The notes under the pieces are model-generated. The model worked only from the letters and a program-made list of their open reading frames with translations, had not been told where the DNA came from and made no database searches. The translations under genes were made by a program, and so were the position numbers. DNA of 64,000 nucleotides from Hermatobates lingyangjiaoensis (lineage: Eukaryota; Arthropoda; Insecta; Hemiptera; Hermatobatidae), in NCBI GenBank assembly GCA_026182355.1, contig JAPFBL010000567.1:84501-148500 (forward strand), in the 5' to 3' direction. The number at the start of each line of letters is the position of its first letter. The stretch's first letter is position 1. Positions 20,541-32,699 of this stretch are shown here, one piece after another.

Positions 20541-22440
20541 TACGTCAGTAGCCAACATATTTCCAATATAATGATGAAGATGCATAATATTTTTATCATG
20601 GATAATAACTAACTCCGTCTATTTGTGTTTTCAATAAAACACAATTTCTCTATGAAAGGAATACAGGCTACCCTGAGGATGTCACTAAACCAATTTGATA
20701 ATATAAAATCAAAATTTAACTATGATATTATTTTATGTAATAATGTCACTGATTTCACCATTTTCTTAAATCCTATCTAACTACAATGGTTTCCATGACA
20801 ATAAACCAACCAATGACGTAGTAACTATTTTGGCCCCCCCGTGTGGTCGTAAGATTTGCCCTCCGTTAACATTCAAAATACCAGAAAGTCCTCAAATATT
20901 TATTTTAATGAAATTACAATCAAGGATCTAATATTAGACTGCCGTTATTAATCCCAGAATTTCATTTTATTACAGCACTCTTTTAGATATACAGTCGAAC
21001 CAAAGATTTTTGAAAACAAAATTGTATAAATCAAATCATAAAAAAGTTGTTAAATTAAATTAACTGCCTCCATAAACAAATATAAGAAACTTTTAAACCC
21101 CTTTAAAAACTAGTTTTGGTAAGTATAGAATACATTTATTTTTTATTTGCAAATATTACTTGTAAATATTAAATCATTTCAATTGCAAACAATTACGAAC
21201 TTAAAAAATAATTTTGGTGTAAAATTTCAGATTTTTTTTGCTTTTTATTAATTTAATTTCTTTCTATTTTCTATGTTTACCCCCTTAAAATACCACCCCC
21301 TGGCATGTGCTGCTCGGGGTGGACCACCCGTCGCCCCTTACTATGCCCTTCACACCAACGGTTTAAATAATAACAAAAAAAAATTAAACTATAATTAACA
21401 TTAAATAATCATTATGAATAAGTTATAGCAATTTGACAAGAAGGGTTATTCGATTTTGTTATCTCATATCTCATAAAAAAAAACCAGAACAGAACAGGTG
21501 CATAAAAGAACAGAAAAACAGAACTGGTGCATGTTTATGATCAAATTTAACTATCCACTCGTTAAACTAGTTTCCCCAACAGAAAGTAATTAAAAATAGT
21601 CACTTCTTTCGATAAACCAATACATGGTTCAATATCGTACTAACCATTTTTAACTGTAAAAAAAAAAAGAGAGAACATGGTTGTTTGAATGGAAAAAGAC
21701 AGTACGTTTAAAGTTTATCAGGGCTGGCTTTGTTACGCTGACAGATACATTTACCCAACCTCTTTTTGCATTCTATCTGTTTAATTGAGATCAAAAAAAG
21801 CAGACCTCTTTTAAATACGCTTGCAACATTGTCTTCTAATAGAGAACTATGTTCCTTTTTTTTCTTGATAACAAAAACTACAATTATCTACACACAGACA
21901 TGTTGTAATCGAATATTTAATTTTTTTTTGTTTTCCTGTTCTTAACAAAAGTAAAGTAGGAAATAAATGTTGCTATTTTAATTTATATAAATATTATTAC
22001 TAAATAATGTGAACATATATTTGCTCACATAAAATCGAAAAGACGATCCAAACTTAACATAATACGAGTTAGAAATCGAAGATGAGAATAAACATACTAA
22101 AGAAGCACACTTACAAATTCTAAGTTTTTGTGAGTGTTTATGTTTCTTTACTCTGTGTGTTACTTTTTTTCAATTTTGAACTTATATAACATGAGTATAC
22201 ATATGATAAAGTAGTTACATACAAAATATGTTATAGCATGAAAAATGTTATAGCTGACATCTCCTTCTTTGCAACAACTTTCCAGTAATCAAGGGAAATA
22301 AAATTGCTTTTTAAAAATGTAATGAATAATATAATGAAACATGTGTATATAATCAAGAATACAAGGTAAATAAATATGGACTGAGAAAAATGGAACATAT
22401 ATATCTTTTGTATAAAGTGCATTAAGTTATACATATGACA
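20541..22440. other. AT-rich DNA with scattered repeat debris
   Basis: The GC-rich patch near 21290-21350 (GGGGTGGACCACCCGTCGCC) looks like a decayed transposon end. A fragment near 22090-22165 resembles a broken family A tail pair. Nothing else is recognised. Confidence 0.4.
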
Positions 22441-22469
22441 GATTCAATAATATATCGACCGTTTGATAG

Positions 22470-22847
22470 AATAGGTGTGTTGTTATCTAATCGGGATTCG
22501 GTCAAATTTTCTAGGTTCAAAACTCAAACTCTCATTGCCAACGTTTCAGTTTTATTTTAAATCATTTTTCATAGGGAGAAGTTAGAATTTTTTAGCTAAG
22601 AAAGTGAAATTTACATTACTTAAAGGAACAATAATCTCAACCGAACAAAACCTTCTACTAGACTTGTCCGGTTAAGATTTTTGTTCCTTTAAATAATGTA
22701 AATTTCACTTTCTTAGTTAAAAACTTCTTACTTCTGCCTATGAAAAAGGTTTTAAAATAAAACCAAAACGTCGGAAATGAGAGTTTGATTTTTGAACCAA
22801 GAAAATTTGACCGAATCCCTATTAGATAACACACCTGTTATACATAT
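22470..22847. repeat. Palindrome with AAACGTCGG-type core, family I
   Basis: Arms of about 180 bp are inverted around 22655-22660. Each arm carries AAGGTTTTAAAATAAAACC-type sequence followed by AAAACGTCGG or a variant, as at 4929-5239. The helix II-like stem is perfect while the first catalytic box is unrecognisable. Confidence 0.8.
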
Positions 22848-23153
22848 GTGTATGACTTTATTATCCCTTTTACGTGTTAACTGGATCAAACCTAATGGTT
22901 TACTTATGTAGGTTATTTTAAAATGGTATACAGAATATCTGATAATCTAAAAGGGGTTTAAATTATTGAATATATTATTAAATTAGTGCAGGATCGGATT
23001 GTAGACAAAGATTTATCAATATATTGCCTGATGCAAGAGTCATTAGTTGTCGGCTTTTAATCAGTAAACTTTACTTGCTTCTAGTGAACGACTAATAAAC
23101 CTATCTTTTTTAAATCTCAAACTACATAATCAGATGCCTCTTTAATACATTTT

Positions 23154-24751
23154 TACTTTACTATAAGTAAAGTATAGTGATCGTGAAAAAATTCGATCTC
23201 GAGATTTTGACGGAATTACATGTTTTGAGGTCCCAGAAGTCGTTTTATGAAGTTTTTACGATGATGTCTGTGTGTGTGTGGGTGGGTGGATGCGTGTGTT
23301 AGCATTGCTTGTTACCACGCTACGGTCCAGAATCTTTGATGGATCAAGTTGATATTTTGCACAAAAATGGGCCCCATTTAGACGAAGATCCCTATTGTTT
23401 GGGAAGAATTATGCATGATGGGAAAGTCACTTTTTTTGCCAAAAACCGTTTTTTTTAAAACATTTATTTCTCCTAAACTAATAACCCTAGAGTTTTGAGA
23501 TTTTGACATTATCTTTGAGGTTACAAATGGAACAAACGAAAAATATATTCAAAATGTTATATCAACAGGAAATATTTTTTTTTCAATAAAATGTACAAAT
23601 TTTGACTTATAAATCAATCTCAAACTTTGTGAGAGCGGTACAAGCCATACTGTTTGACGGACAAGAATGAAACTATGCCTATAAATAGAACATTATATGT
23701 ACAATGAGTTGAGATATTTTTTTCCAAAATTACATTCGCTAAAGGGGCGTTAGAGTACGATTTGTGTTTTCAGAAAATGTTTTTTTGACGCTAAACGGCT
23801 CGTTAAAAAATTATGAAAATTTGACCAAAAATGGAACAAAAAATTAGCAATTCATAAAAAAAAAATCATGAAGTTTCAATTACGGAAAAGAGCAATAACG
23901 ATATAAAAACTCTTTGTTTATCCTAGACTAAGAGATCACCTGCTATACTTGTCGAATTTTTTGTATTTTTTTACATTGTTTACATTGACTTAGAAATTTT
24001 CGGAGCGAATCCACTGAGATAAAATTGATGTTTCTAATGGAAAAATGAAAATATATTATTGACTTATAAGAGATGTAAGAGGAATAATATTGTGCAGGTA
24101 AATGATAACACTCAATAAAAAAAAAATTCGTATATATGTTATTTGACAAAGGGGAAGGAAAATGATCTTATTAAATACTAAGAAGCCATAAAATTCCCAG
24201 TATAATAATTCTGTTAAAAACCAAAAATGTAAAAGATAATTCAAAATATAAATCTTTCGTTTAGAGATTAATAACTGTAATTATCGTACATCTTTAATTA
24301 ACAAATCACCTTAAAACAACATTTTCTTCGCTGTTTAAGAAGTTTTTCAGAGAAAAAAAGTGTATTTTACCGTTTCAAATTTGAAAATTTTACATTAATA
24401 TTCAATGTAGAAGGATGTCAAGTAAACGATGTAAGAAATCTACTGGCTATTTGAACAATAGCCATGTTCTCTTGTAGGATACTATTTCGTTTCAAGAAAT
24501 GTTCACTTTGGTTTTTCAAAAATGTTATTACTGCTGTAGTTATACTAATGAAATTATTTGCAAATAATAAATTATTTGTGATGTACAAAAATAAGCTTAT
24601 AAATTGATATGTCCTTCAATCACTATCTGTACTACCTCAGGAATGACAGGCTAATAATTATATCCCATTTAGATGTTTACGTTATGCTTAAATGAGACGT
24701 TATGCTTTATATACTCAAGAAATTTGACATTAAGTTACTTATAGTAAAGTA
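23154..24751. mobile_element. Non-coding 1.6-kb element with 17-bp inverted ends, copy 1
   Basis: The left end TACTTTACTATAAGTAA (23154-23170) is the exact reverse complement of the right end (24735-24751). The interior has a GTGTGTGTG/GGGTGGG microsatellite near 23270 and long AT-rich sections, with no transposase recognised. The left end is itself a hairpin (CTTTACT/AGTAAAG). The superfamily is not identified. Similarity to copy 2 continues about 25 bp past the right end. Confidence 0.75.
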
Positions 24752-25080
24752 GAGTGTAGGCCACTCCAGATTTTTTAAAATGTTATAATAAAAACTAAAA
24801 TAAAGGTGCTTTTTTTAAAAAAAAACATCCTTTTTGCTCTCTTATAGAAAGTAAAATATACCCTTAATGCGATGAAATAAAGAAAAGCAAATATGGTAAA
24901 GTTTTTATGATTGTATAATACGTAATTAGTACTGCATACTTAGGTTACCAATGCAGTACTTAGCATTGGCAACTTAGGTTACCAATGGATGACAAATGTG
25001 ATATGGCTTAATAATTTACTTATGAGGTAGATAAAAATGGAATTATGCTTTCAAACTCATATATATTGGTAGTGCCACAA
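24752..25080. other. Spacer between the two 1.6-kb elements
   Basis: Contains a short direct repeat of TTAGGTTACCAATG at about 24941-24987; nothing else is recognised. Confidence 0.5.
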
Positions 25081-25170
25081 AGGTTAATACGAGTATAAAC
25101 CGTCATACCTTGTTCATCGCTGATGGAGTCGTCCGACCGGTTTTGCAAAGGCTGCATCATGAATATGACT
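25065..25170 (-). repeat. Family G terminal repeat with degenerate hammerhead
   Basis: Minus strand: a damaged first box, an extra U, helix II GCA/UGC, AAAA in place of GAAA, palindromic CCGG and UC, followed by the CAGCGATGAACAAGGTATGA tail. Matches the palindrome at 60080-60260. Confidence 0.6.
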
Positions 25171-25263
25171 AAAATTATGTTCTAGAAATTTAAATTTAAT
25201 CTGTAAATTTAAAACAATTGTACAGTACAATTGCCCAACTGTGATATCTAGTTTTTAAGTTTT

Positions 25264-26890
25264 TACTTTACTATAAGTAAAGTATAGTGATCGTGAAAAA
25301 ATTCGATCTCGAGATTTTGACGGAATTACATGTTTTGAGGTCCCAGAAGTCGTTTTATGAAGTTTTTACGATGATGTCTGTGTGTGTGTGGGTGGGTGGG
25401 TGCGTGGGTGGGTGCGTGTGTTAGCATTGCTTGTTACCACGCTACGGTCCAGAATCTTTGATGGATCAAGTTGATATTTTACACAAAAATGGGCCCCATT
25501 TAGACGAAGATCCTTATTGTTTGGGAAGAATTATGCATGATGGGAAAGTCACTTTTTTTGCCAAAAACCGTTTTTTTAAAAACATTTATTTCTCCTAAAC
25601 TAATAACCCTAGAGTTTTGAAATTTTGACATTATCTTTGAGGTTTCAAATGCAACAAACGAAAAATATATTCAGAATTTTAAATCAACAGAAATATTTTT
25701 TTTTCACTAAAATGTAAAAATTTTGACTTATAATTCAATCTCAAACCTTGTGAGAGCGATACAAGCCATACTGTTTGACGGACAAGAATGAAACTATGCC
25801 TATAAATAGAACATTATATGGAGAATGAGTTGAGATATTTTTTTCCAAAATTACATTCGCTAAACGGGGGTTACAGTACGATTTGTGTTTTCAGAAAATG
25901 TTTTTTTGACGCTAAACGGCTTATTAAAAAATAATGAAATTTTGACCAAAAATGGATCAAAAAATTAGCAATTCATAAAAAAAAATTCATGAAGTTTCAA
26001 TTACGGAAAGAGCAATAACGATATAAAAACTCTTTGTTTACCCTAGACTAAGATATCACCTGCTATACTTGTCGAATTTTTTGTATTTTTTTACATTGTT
26101 TACATTGACTTAGAAATTTTTTGAGCAAATCCACTGAGATAAAATTGATTTTATAAAGGAACAGTTTAAATTGTTTATTGAATTATATGAGATGTAAGAG
26201 GAATAATATTGTGCAGGAAAATGATAACACTCACTCAGAAAAAATTCGTATATATGTTATTTGACAAAGGGGAAGGAAAATGATCTTATTAAATACTAAG
26301 AAGCTTATTATTATTATTATTTTAAAGATTAAAACTCCCAGTATGATAATTCTATAAAAGACCAAAAATGTAAATGATAATTCATAATCTGAATCTTTCG
26401 TTTAGAGATTAATAAATGTAATTATCGTACATCTTTAATTAACAAATCACCTTAAAACAACATTTTCTTCGCAGTTAAAGATGTTTATCAGAGAAAAAAA
26501 GGGTATTTTCCTGTTTTAAATTTAAAAATTTTACTTTAATATTCAATGTAGAAGGATGTCAAGTAAACGATGTAAGAAATCTACTGGCTGTTTGAACGGA
26601 AGCCATTCTCTTGTAGGAGAATAAATCGTTTCAAGAAATGTTCACTTTGGTTTTTCAAAAATGTTATTACTGCTGTAGTTATACTAATGTAATTATTTTC
26701 AAATAATAAATTATTTGTGATGTACAAAAATAAGCTTATAAAATGATATGTCCTTCAATCACTATCTGTACTACCTCAGGAATGATAGGCTAATAATTAT
26801 ATCCCATTTAGATGTTTACGTTATGCTTAAATGAGACGTTATGTTTTATATACTCAAGAAATTTGACATTAAGTTGCTTATAGTAAAGTA
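25264..26890. mobile_element. Non-coding 1.6-kb element with 17-bp inverted ends, copy 2
   Basis: Direct-orientation partner of 23154-24751, with highly similar sequence throughout. The left end is perfect; the right end (26874-26890) has one substitution. It contains an insertion of a TTATTATTA-type stretch near 26306 and a longer GGGTGGGTG microsatellite. Confidence 0.75.
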
Positions 26891-26891
26891 G

Positions 26892-28320
26892 AGTGTAGGC
26901 CACTCCAGATTTTTTTTATTAGCTGCGAAAGTGGTAATATTTTAATGTATTAGTACACAAGATGTCGAAAACTTTTTAATTATAAATTGATCTTGATATG
27001 TTATCATTATCATTATATAACTATAGAGTTTAGTAGAAAAGCTTTACAAAGGAACTAATAGTTCAAGAACTTAGAAAACCTGTGGATAATGTGTATAACA
27101 ATGCGCTTACAAGAGATATATTAACAGACAATACAAAATTAATAAAAAAAATACTAAAAATTACAAAAACATTACGATATGAAATATAACCATATACAAA
27201 TATTTAAGTAGAACAATTTAACATTTCTAAATTATTCTAATCAAGCTCAGAGAAGATTTGCTCAGTTAATCCCTGAAATCACATAGCGTACTTACCTATC
27301 TGCATTTTGGACAAACATCTTTATCGTCTTAAGCTCTCAATGACCTCTAGAACTGATTATATAAATGAAAATTTAAAAAAAAAAAGTCACTTATTGATTC
27401 TGATATAAGTGGTGAACATTTAAAATATGTTGAGTATTGAAAATATATTTGACAGACAAAATAATATGGATGTTAGATAGATTTGAAATGCTGAAAGAAA
27501 GACTGAATTTGAAAGACTGAAAGACTACATTTGAAAATGTAGAAAGATTGAAATGCTGATGAACAAATGACGGCCAAGTACGGTTATATGTTTAATAATG
27601 TTTATATTTATTTATATATATTGTAAGATAAAATATGATAAGAAACTATTAAAACAAAAATTTTTAAAAAATGAATAATGAACAAAATTATATTTGAAAT
27701 ATGTGAAATTTTGATAAATATTCTATAAGTTACAATTAATGTCAGAAATTATGATAACGCTTGTTTATTTTTTTATCATTAGTTTTGAATGTCTCCTTTA
27801 CAGGTTAGGGCAATTAGTAAAAGTTCATTCAAATATACTTCGTAATAATCAGTGCCTAACATAAACAGTAATGATTTTACTAATACTGTATGAAGCCTTC
27901 ACAGTTTTGTCGTAAAGACAGAATTTCATTTTAATTAACTACCCTACTCTTAAGACCATAAGGAGGTCTCTCTCTTTAGGGACAAATTAAATTTAAGTAA
28001 TTCTACCTTAAGACAGAATTTTCTCTCTACAAATATGAAAAAGAATATAAATTCCGTATTAACTGATTTAGTTAATTAGATGATTAAAGTTTATTAAATC
28101 GACATTGTTTATGTTGTAAAATTGAACAAATATCTGTTTAAGAGTATTTGTAACAGTTCTAATTGAATAAAAACATCAATTTATTGAAGCTATATTCCAG
28201 GGTTATACTAGGAACAATTAAGTTTAGATTGAGTGGAACAATTTATAATTTATAGTTGTACGTTTTAGGTGTGATTTCTAAAATGGGCCTAGCAAGTAGT
28301 TTTTCTTTATGTTAAAACTA
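26892..28320. other. AT-rich DNA with nothing recognised
   Basis: No gene or repeat boundary supported. Confidence 0.55.
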
Positions 28321-28369
28321 TATTGGTACTAAACATACATATATATCATATATATATATATATATATCA

Positions 28370-28500
28370 GTCGCTCTCTGCCGGTACAAGTGAACGCACG
28401 TACCTCTTCTTCTTCTCTTCTACTCTCTCCCTGACGACGAACTTCTGTTCGAAATATCGATCCAGTACGTTTTCTCACTTCTTCTATTTGTTGTCTTTTT
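28370..28500 (+). repeat. Family A2 terminal repeat with ribozyme
   Basis: CGCTCTCTGCCGGTACAAGT starts a block that recurs at 42987-43130 almost unchanged. It lies between two (TA)n tracts (about 28340-28368 and 28507-28545). Confidence 0.85.
28419..28471 (+). ncRNA. Hammerhead-like ribozyme, family A2
   Basis: CUGACGA at 28431-28437, an extra C, helix II GAAC/GUUC with loop UUCU, GAAA at 28451-28454, then UAUCGAUC. The outer helix I pair TAC/GTA is seen; the inner helix I is weak. Confidence 0.65.
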
Positions 28501-28502
28501 TC

Positions 28503-28548
<46 letters not shown>

Positions 28549-28617
28549 TAGGAGGTGTCAGAGCTTATTTTTCTTCATTCTGATTCTTCCTACGACATTT
28601 TGTCTCATATACATATC

Positions 28618-29004
28618 TTAGGTGTTGCTGGTCTGAATACTGGGCGGTGACTGAGTGTCGGCTTGGCGAGTAGCTGGTGGTTGGTCACCTAGTAGCTGCA
28701 GTGTGCGTGAAACCCCCGTGTGTTGACGATTAATTAATGGGTTGTGTTTCATGATTTTCATGGCTTCATATATTTGCAGTCTGGCTGGATCATTAATTTT
28801 CTTTAAAATGATGGTGTTTTGAACAAGGTCCTGGCGGGTGAGTTTTCTTCCATGTTCCTCGGAGGTGTGTCTAGCCATGGCTCCTGCTTGCAAGTGCATT
28901 GTCAGTCGTCGTGAGAGTGTGGTCGATGTCATACCGATATATTTTGAATTGTCTAGGAGCTCACAATCTCCGATATTGCAGTTATATTCATTCGTATATG
29001 ACAT
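28618..29004 (-). pseudogene. PLE-A GIY-YIG nuclease fragment, minus-strand copy
   Basis: This encodes the nuclease from YNCNIGDCELLDN through KYIGMTSTTLSRR, LQIYEAMKIM and NPLINRQ to the natural stop, only a few residues different from the PLE-A protein at 10880. The RT is absent, so this is a severely 5'-truncated copy. The catalytic Tyr, Arg, Glu and Asn positions are kept. Confidence 0.85.
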
Positions 29005-29006
29005 TC

Positions 29007-29222
29007 GCAGGACCTTGTTCAAAACACCATCATTTTAAAGAAAATTAATGATCCAGCCAGACTGCAAATATATGATGCCATGAAAATCATGAAACACAAC
29101 CCATTAATTAATCGTCAACACAGGGGGGTTTCACGCACACTGCAGCTACTAGGTGACCAACCACCAGCTACTCGCCAAGCCGACACTCAGTGACCGCCCA
29201 GTATTCAGACCAGCAACACCTA
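29007..29222 (+). pseudogene. PLE-A GIY-YIG tail fragment, plus-strand copy
   Basis: This begins exactly at CAGGACCTTGTTCAAAAC and covers only the last third of the nuclease and the 3' UTR. EAM is changed to DAM at the catalytic Glu position, and a TGA interrupts the C-terminal tail. It is the inverted partner of the copy at 28618-29004. Confidence 0.8.
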
Positions 29223-29389
29223 AGATATGTATATGAGACAAAATGTCGTAGGAAGAATCAGAATGAAGAAAAATAAGCTCTGACACCTCCTAGATTATAT
29301 AAAGAAGAGTAAATAAATAAATAAATAAATATATATATATATATATATATATATCATGATTTGTTTTTTTGACCCAATATTTATAAGAT

Positions 29390-29563
29390 ATAATTTTTTT
29401 TGAGGGTTGAGTAATGTATGTTGTAATAACCAAAATAGTAGTAATAGCAGTGCTAATTGCAAACCAATCATGTTGTAGCCCTTAAGATGACAAGATGACA
29501 TAAATATATGTCGAAACGTAGGCAAAAGGACTAGTTTCAAATCATTAGACCTCAACCCTCAAA

Positions 29564-29570
<7 letters not shown>
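29390..29570 (+). repeat. Small element with 17-bp inverted ends and hammerhead-like core
   Basis: TTTTTTTGAGGGTTGAG (29395-29411) is inverted at 29551-29567. Inside, CUUAAGAU, GACA/UGUC and GAAAC-GUA (about 29474-29517) resemble a hammerhead with a changed first box. Both sides are (TA)n. Confidence 0.5.
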
Positions 29571-29604
<34 letters not shown>

Positions 29605-29812
29605 CAAGAATTAACATAAACACATGAAGTGACAATCAATGATCAAACCACAATATGACATGGAAAAAAAAAGACTAAGATTTTTCATCCGTAACATGCG
29701 GTCTTCGTCAGAGTCAAAACCCAACTTCTGTGTTTTTGACTCTGACGAAGACCGCTTGTTACGCTTGAAAGACGTTAGTCTTTTTTCCCATTTCATATTC
29801 TGGTAAAATCAT
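29605..29812. repeat. PLE-B terminal palindrome
   Basis: Head-to-head family B ends. The minus-strand ribozyme (about 29660-29723) has GTTACGGATG changes in helix II. The plus-strand ribozyme (29731-29790) has CUGACGA, extra A and GACCG, with an altered second strand (CGCUU). Bounded by (TA)n on both sides. Confidence 0.85.
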
Positions 29813-29819
29813 ATATATA

Positions 29820-31216
29820 TATTAAGAACACAAACTCCGTCTCCATATTATAATTTAATTTGTTTTATGACTTTAAGCTGAAGATGCTGGAGTGAGAACA
29901 AACATGCTTCATTTAGAATGTTGGAGAGGTACTGAGGCAATTGAATTTGTTATAGGATTCTGAATTTGAATGGCCGCATTATCTGCGCACTGAAATATTT
30001 AGTAGAAACTCACAACCCATTATCAAACTAACAATGGTAAAATAGTGTAGTTTCTTTAGTTTTTAATTAGAGTTAATCATTAGAACACAAAACTGAAAAA
30101 AAAGAGGTAATGAATAAAATGCAATTTTCAAATTAAAATGTTGACAACTGATTTATGTTTTAATTTTTTGTCTTTCAGTAGCAGTTATTTGTCATTACTA
30201 CAATCAAGAAAGATAAAAAAAAAAAAAACGAAATAAATTTGGATTGAGTGGAATAAATGTATAATTTACGGTTGTATGGTTGTAAGTTTAGGGAGTGATT
30301 TCAAGGAGGGGCTTAGTGAGTGGTTTTCCTTTATGTTAATTTTAGATTAAAGTAAAGAAAGAGAAGGCCTCTGTGTCGTTACTTCAATCCTACTTTAATG
30401 TATGCGGTTGGATTTTAAAACTTCTATTTAAGTGCTAATTATACTGTCTCAGCTTACCTTGGACTTCATTTACAATTTGTTAAAATGAGCTTCAGTTTTG
30501 GGGGGGAGGGCAAGTAATCTCTATCTGAAAGCCAACTCGATTCAACACCTAACAAATGACTTTTCCATCCCTTCGTATATTAATGTTTCCTTCCCCCTTC
30601 TCTCTGAGAGATATATTTCTTTTATTTATTCAGTTAAATAATTATGCTTATTATTTATTAAACGAAAACTTATACTATATTATTATTTCAATACAGTTGT
30701 TTCTTAGTTACTTTTTACTTTTAATCTTATTACTTACAACGAACGTTTCTGTTCAACACCATACGAATTTATGCTATATGTACCACAGTTATTATTCAAC
30801 ACATTATTGTCATTTTTTCTAATTTATTAACTTAAGGTGCTTTATTTAATATTAATCTAAATTATTAATATATTATATAATATATTCTTATACGTTAATT
30901 TATATTATTAAATTATTAACTAATATTAATTTAATTTCTTATTATTAATATTAAACACCGGTTTTCTGTCAAGCGGAAAAACACGCTGGGATAAAATGGA
31001 TTCTGAGCAATGTTTAATCAGATGCAATACAGTTGGTACTCTTTTCAAGGAAGTAGTACATTTTTCTTAACATGATGACTATTTATATTTTTCTTCTGTA
31101 AGAAAATCATACATTCAGCTGCCCAAAAGTGGGTTAAAAGCAAAGAAAAATAGCATTTGAAGGAAATAATGGATTAGCCTGCACATTGGGTGATCCCTCT
31201 AAAAAAACCATCTCTC
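29820..31216. other. AT-rich DNA with nothing recognised
   Basis: A G-rich run near 30500 and AT-rich sequence; no element ends recognised. Confidence 0.55.
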
Positions 31217-31224
31217 ATGATGAT

Positions 31225-31850
31225 TAGGGTTTATACAAAAACCGGTTTTCGAATAGTATTTTTTCTAGAAAACCGGTTTTAACAGGTTTCGAATTTTTAT
31301 AAAAAAATTTTTTTTTGCTCATCGAACAAAAAATTTTAACAGAATATTTAGAGTGATTAAAAGCAGTTTTTGACTGAAATTCTTTACTGTTCAATTTTAT
31401 TAATAGTAAAATTTTTTTATGCAATTTAGTAGAACAAAGAAATAATAGTTGACCAGGATTAAATAACTTTAAAAACAATTATTCGTTGTTTATGCATAAT
31501 TTTCATATATAAGGATGTAAATATTATTTATAATAGTGAAACGAGTTATTCAGCAAAGTTTTGGAATAAATAAAAACAATATATTTTCATATTTTTATAA
31601 TAACCATATTATTAACCATATTATTTTATAACCATATTATATTTATAATAACCATATTATTAAATTTGACCGATATGATTCCAAGAACCAAACCGCTTGC
31701 AACAGTGTTTTCATCAATCTGGTACATTTGGCTACATTTGTCATTTTGAAATTTTATTTAAGTGTTATTCATAAATTGAAAACCGATATTTTCAACTAAA
31801 AAACCGGTTTTCGAATTTCATAATTTTCTCTTAAAAACCGACAAACCCTA
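31225..31850. mobile_element. Non-autonomous hAT-like element
   Basis: Starts TAGGGTTT and ends AAACCCTA. Both sides carry the 8-bp duplication ATGATGAT (31217-31224 and 31851-31858). The subterminal regions repeat AAACCGGTTTT several times on both sides (31241, 31271, 31802 and others). The 626-bp interior has no transposase. An 8-bp target duplication is diagnostic of the hAT superfamily. Confidence 0.8.
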
Positions 31851-31859
31851 ATGATGATA

Positions 31860-32340
31860 GAGAGCAAATTGTTCTTAGATTAAGACATTTTAAACTAAGA
31901 TTATTGATAAACTATGATAATTAAAGAACAGGGCACGATTACTTTCAAGATCATTTGAGAAAGAAGGTAACCTCCATATTAGCCCACTCTCACTATACAA
32001 TAATGGAACACAAGATAGTGATAATTTCTTAACCCACAGGACACCCATTCCTCAAAGCCGTTGCTGCTTTAAATTACATAAGTACCTTGTGTCGCCTGAT
32101 GAATAAACTAACCTCAATGTTGTTAGTAAGTTACCTTTCTTACTTATTTGTCAATATTTTTAAATTTGATTTAGATCAAGGTTATTCAACAAATCCTATA
32201 ATCCTTCATATCTCATATATTATAAGGTAAAAAAAAAATAATGATAAAGATAATATGTCTTCAAATATAGATATTTAATAATATAAGCAACGGTTTTGAA
32301 ACACGGAGTATTTTTATTCAAGGATATAACTAAAAAATTC
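31860..32340. other. AT-rich DNA with nothing recognised
   Basis: No feature supported. Confidence 0.55.
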
Positions 32341-32354
32341 AATGAAATCAGTGA

Positions 32355-32692
32355 GATAGTATAAATAGTATAGATATAGTATATATAGTATAGTATAAAA
32401 AGATTTCACATAAACACGTGAAATAACAATCAATGATCAAACCACAATAAGAAATGGGAAAGCAAGACTAAGACCTTTCAACCGTAACAAGCGGTCTTCG
32501 TCAGAGTCAAAAACCCAAAAGAGGGTCGGTTGGGTTTTTGACTCTGACGAAGACCGCTTGTTACGGTTGAAAGATCTTAGTCTTGCTTTCCCATTTCTTA
32601 TTGTGGTTTGATCATTGATAGTATAGTATAGATAGTATATATAGTTTTGATAGTATATATAGATATAGTATAGTATAGATAGTATAAAACAA
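32355..32692. repeat. PLE-B palindrome inside a TATAGTA microsatellite
   Basis: Repeats of ATAGTATA type at about 32355-32398 and 32627-32692 flank the palindrome 32400-32626. The palindrome arms carry ribozymes at about 32456-32518 (minus) and 32531-32593 (plus). It appears inserted into the microsatellite. Confidence 0.85.
32531..32593 (+). ncRNA. Hammerhead-like ribozyme, family B, well preserved
   Basis: Outer helix I TGGG (32531-32534) pairs with CCCA (32590-32593); inner helix I GACT (32540-32543) pairs with AGTC (32579-32582). CUGACGA at 32544-32550, an extra A, helix II GACCG/CGGUU, GAAA at 32569-32572, palindromic GAUC, then UU. The bulge between the two helix I parts fits the tertiary-contact layout of natural hammerheads. 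Confidence 0.8.
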
Positions 32693-32699
32693 AAGTTAT

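Larger units (their letters stand above)
28540..29301. repeat. Inverted PLE-A 3' ends
   Basis: Arms 28540-28833 and 29007-29301 are near-perfect inverted copies of the PLE-A 3' end (GIY-YIG C-terminus plus 3' UTR), separated by about 174 bp. The arms turn around at CAGGACCTTG, the point where the upstream PLE-A copy (3883) also breaks. Confidence 0.9.

Noticed and set aside
23943..24244. Minus-strand ORFs inside the 1.6-kb element
   Set aside because: They are not shared as open frames with the other copies and lack domains.
28323..28583. ORF rich in Ile-Tyr repeats
   Set aside because: Produced by (TA)n tracts around the family A2 ribozyme repeat. The same applies to 14455-14652, 45918-46121 and 62207-62464.
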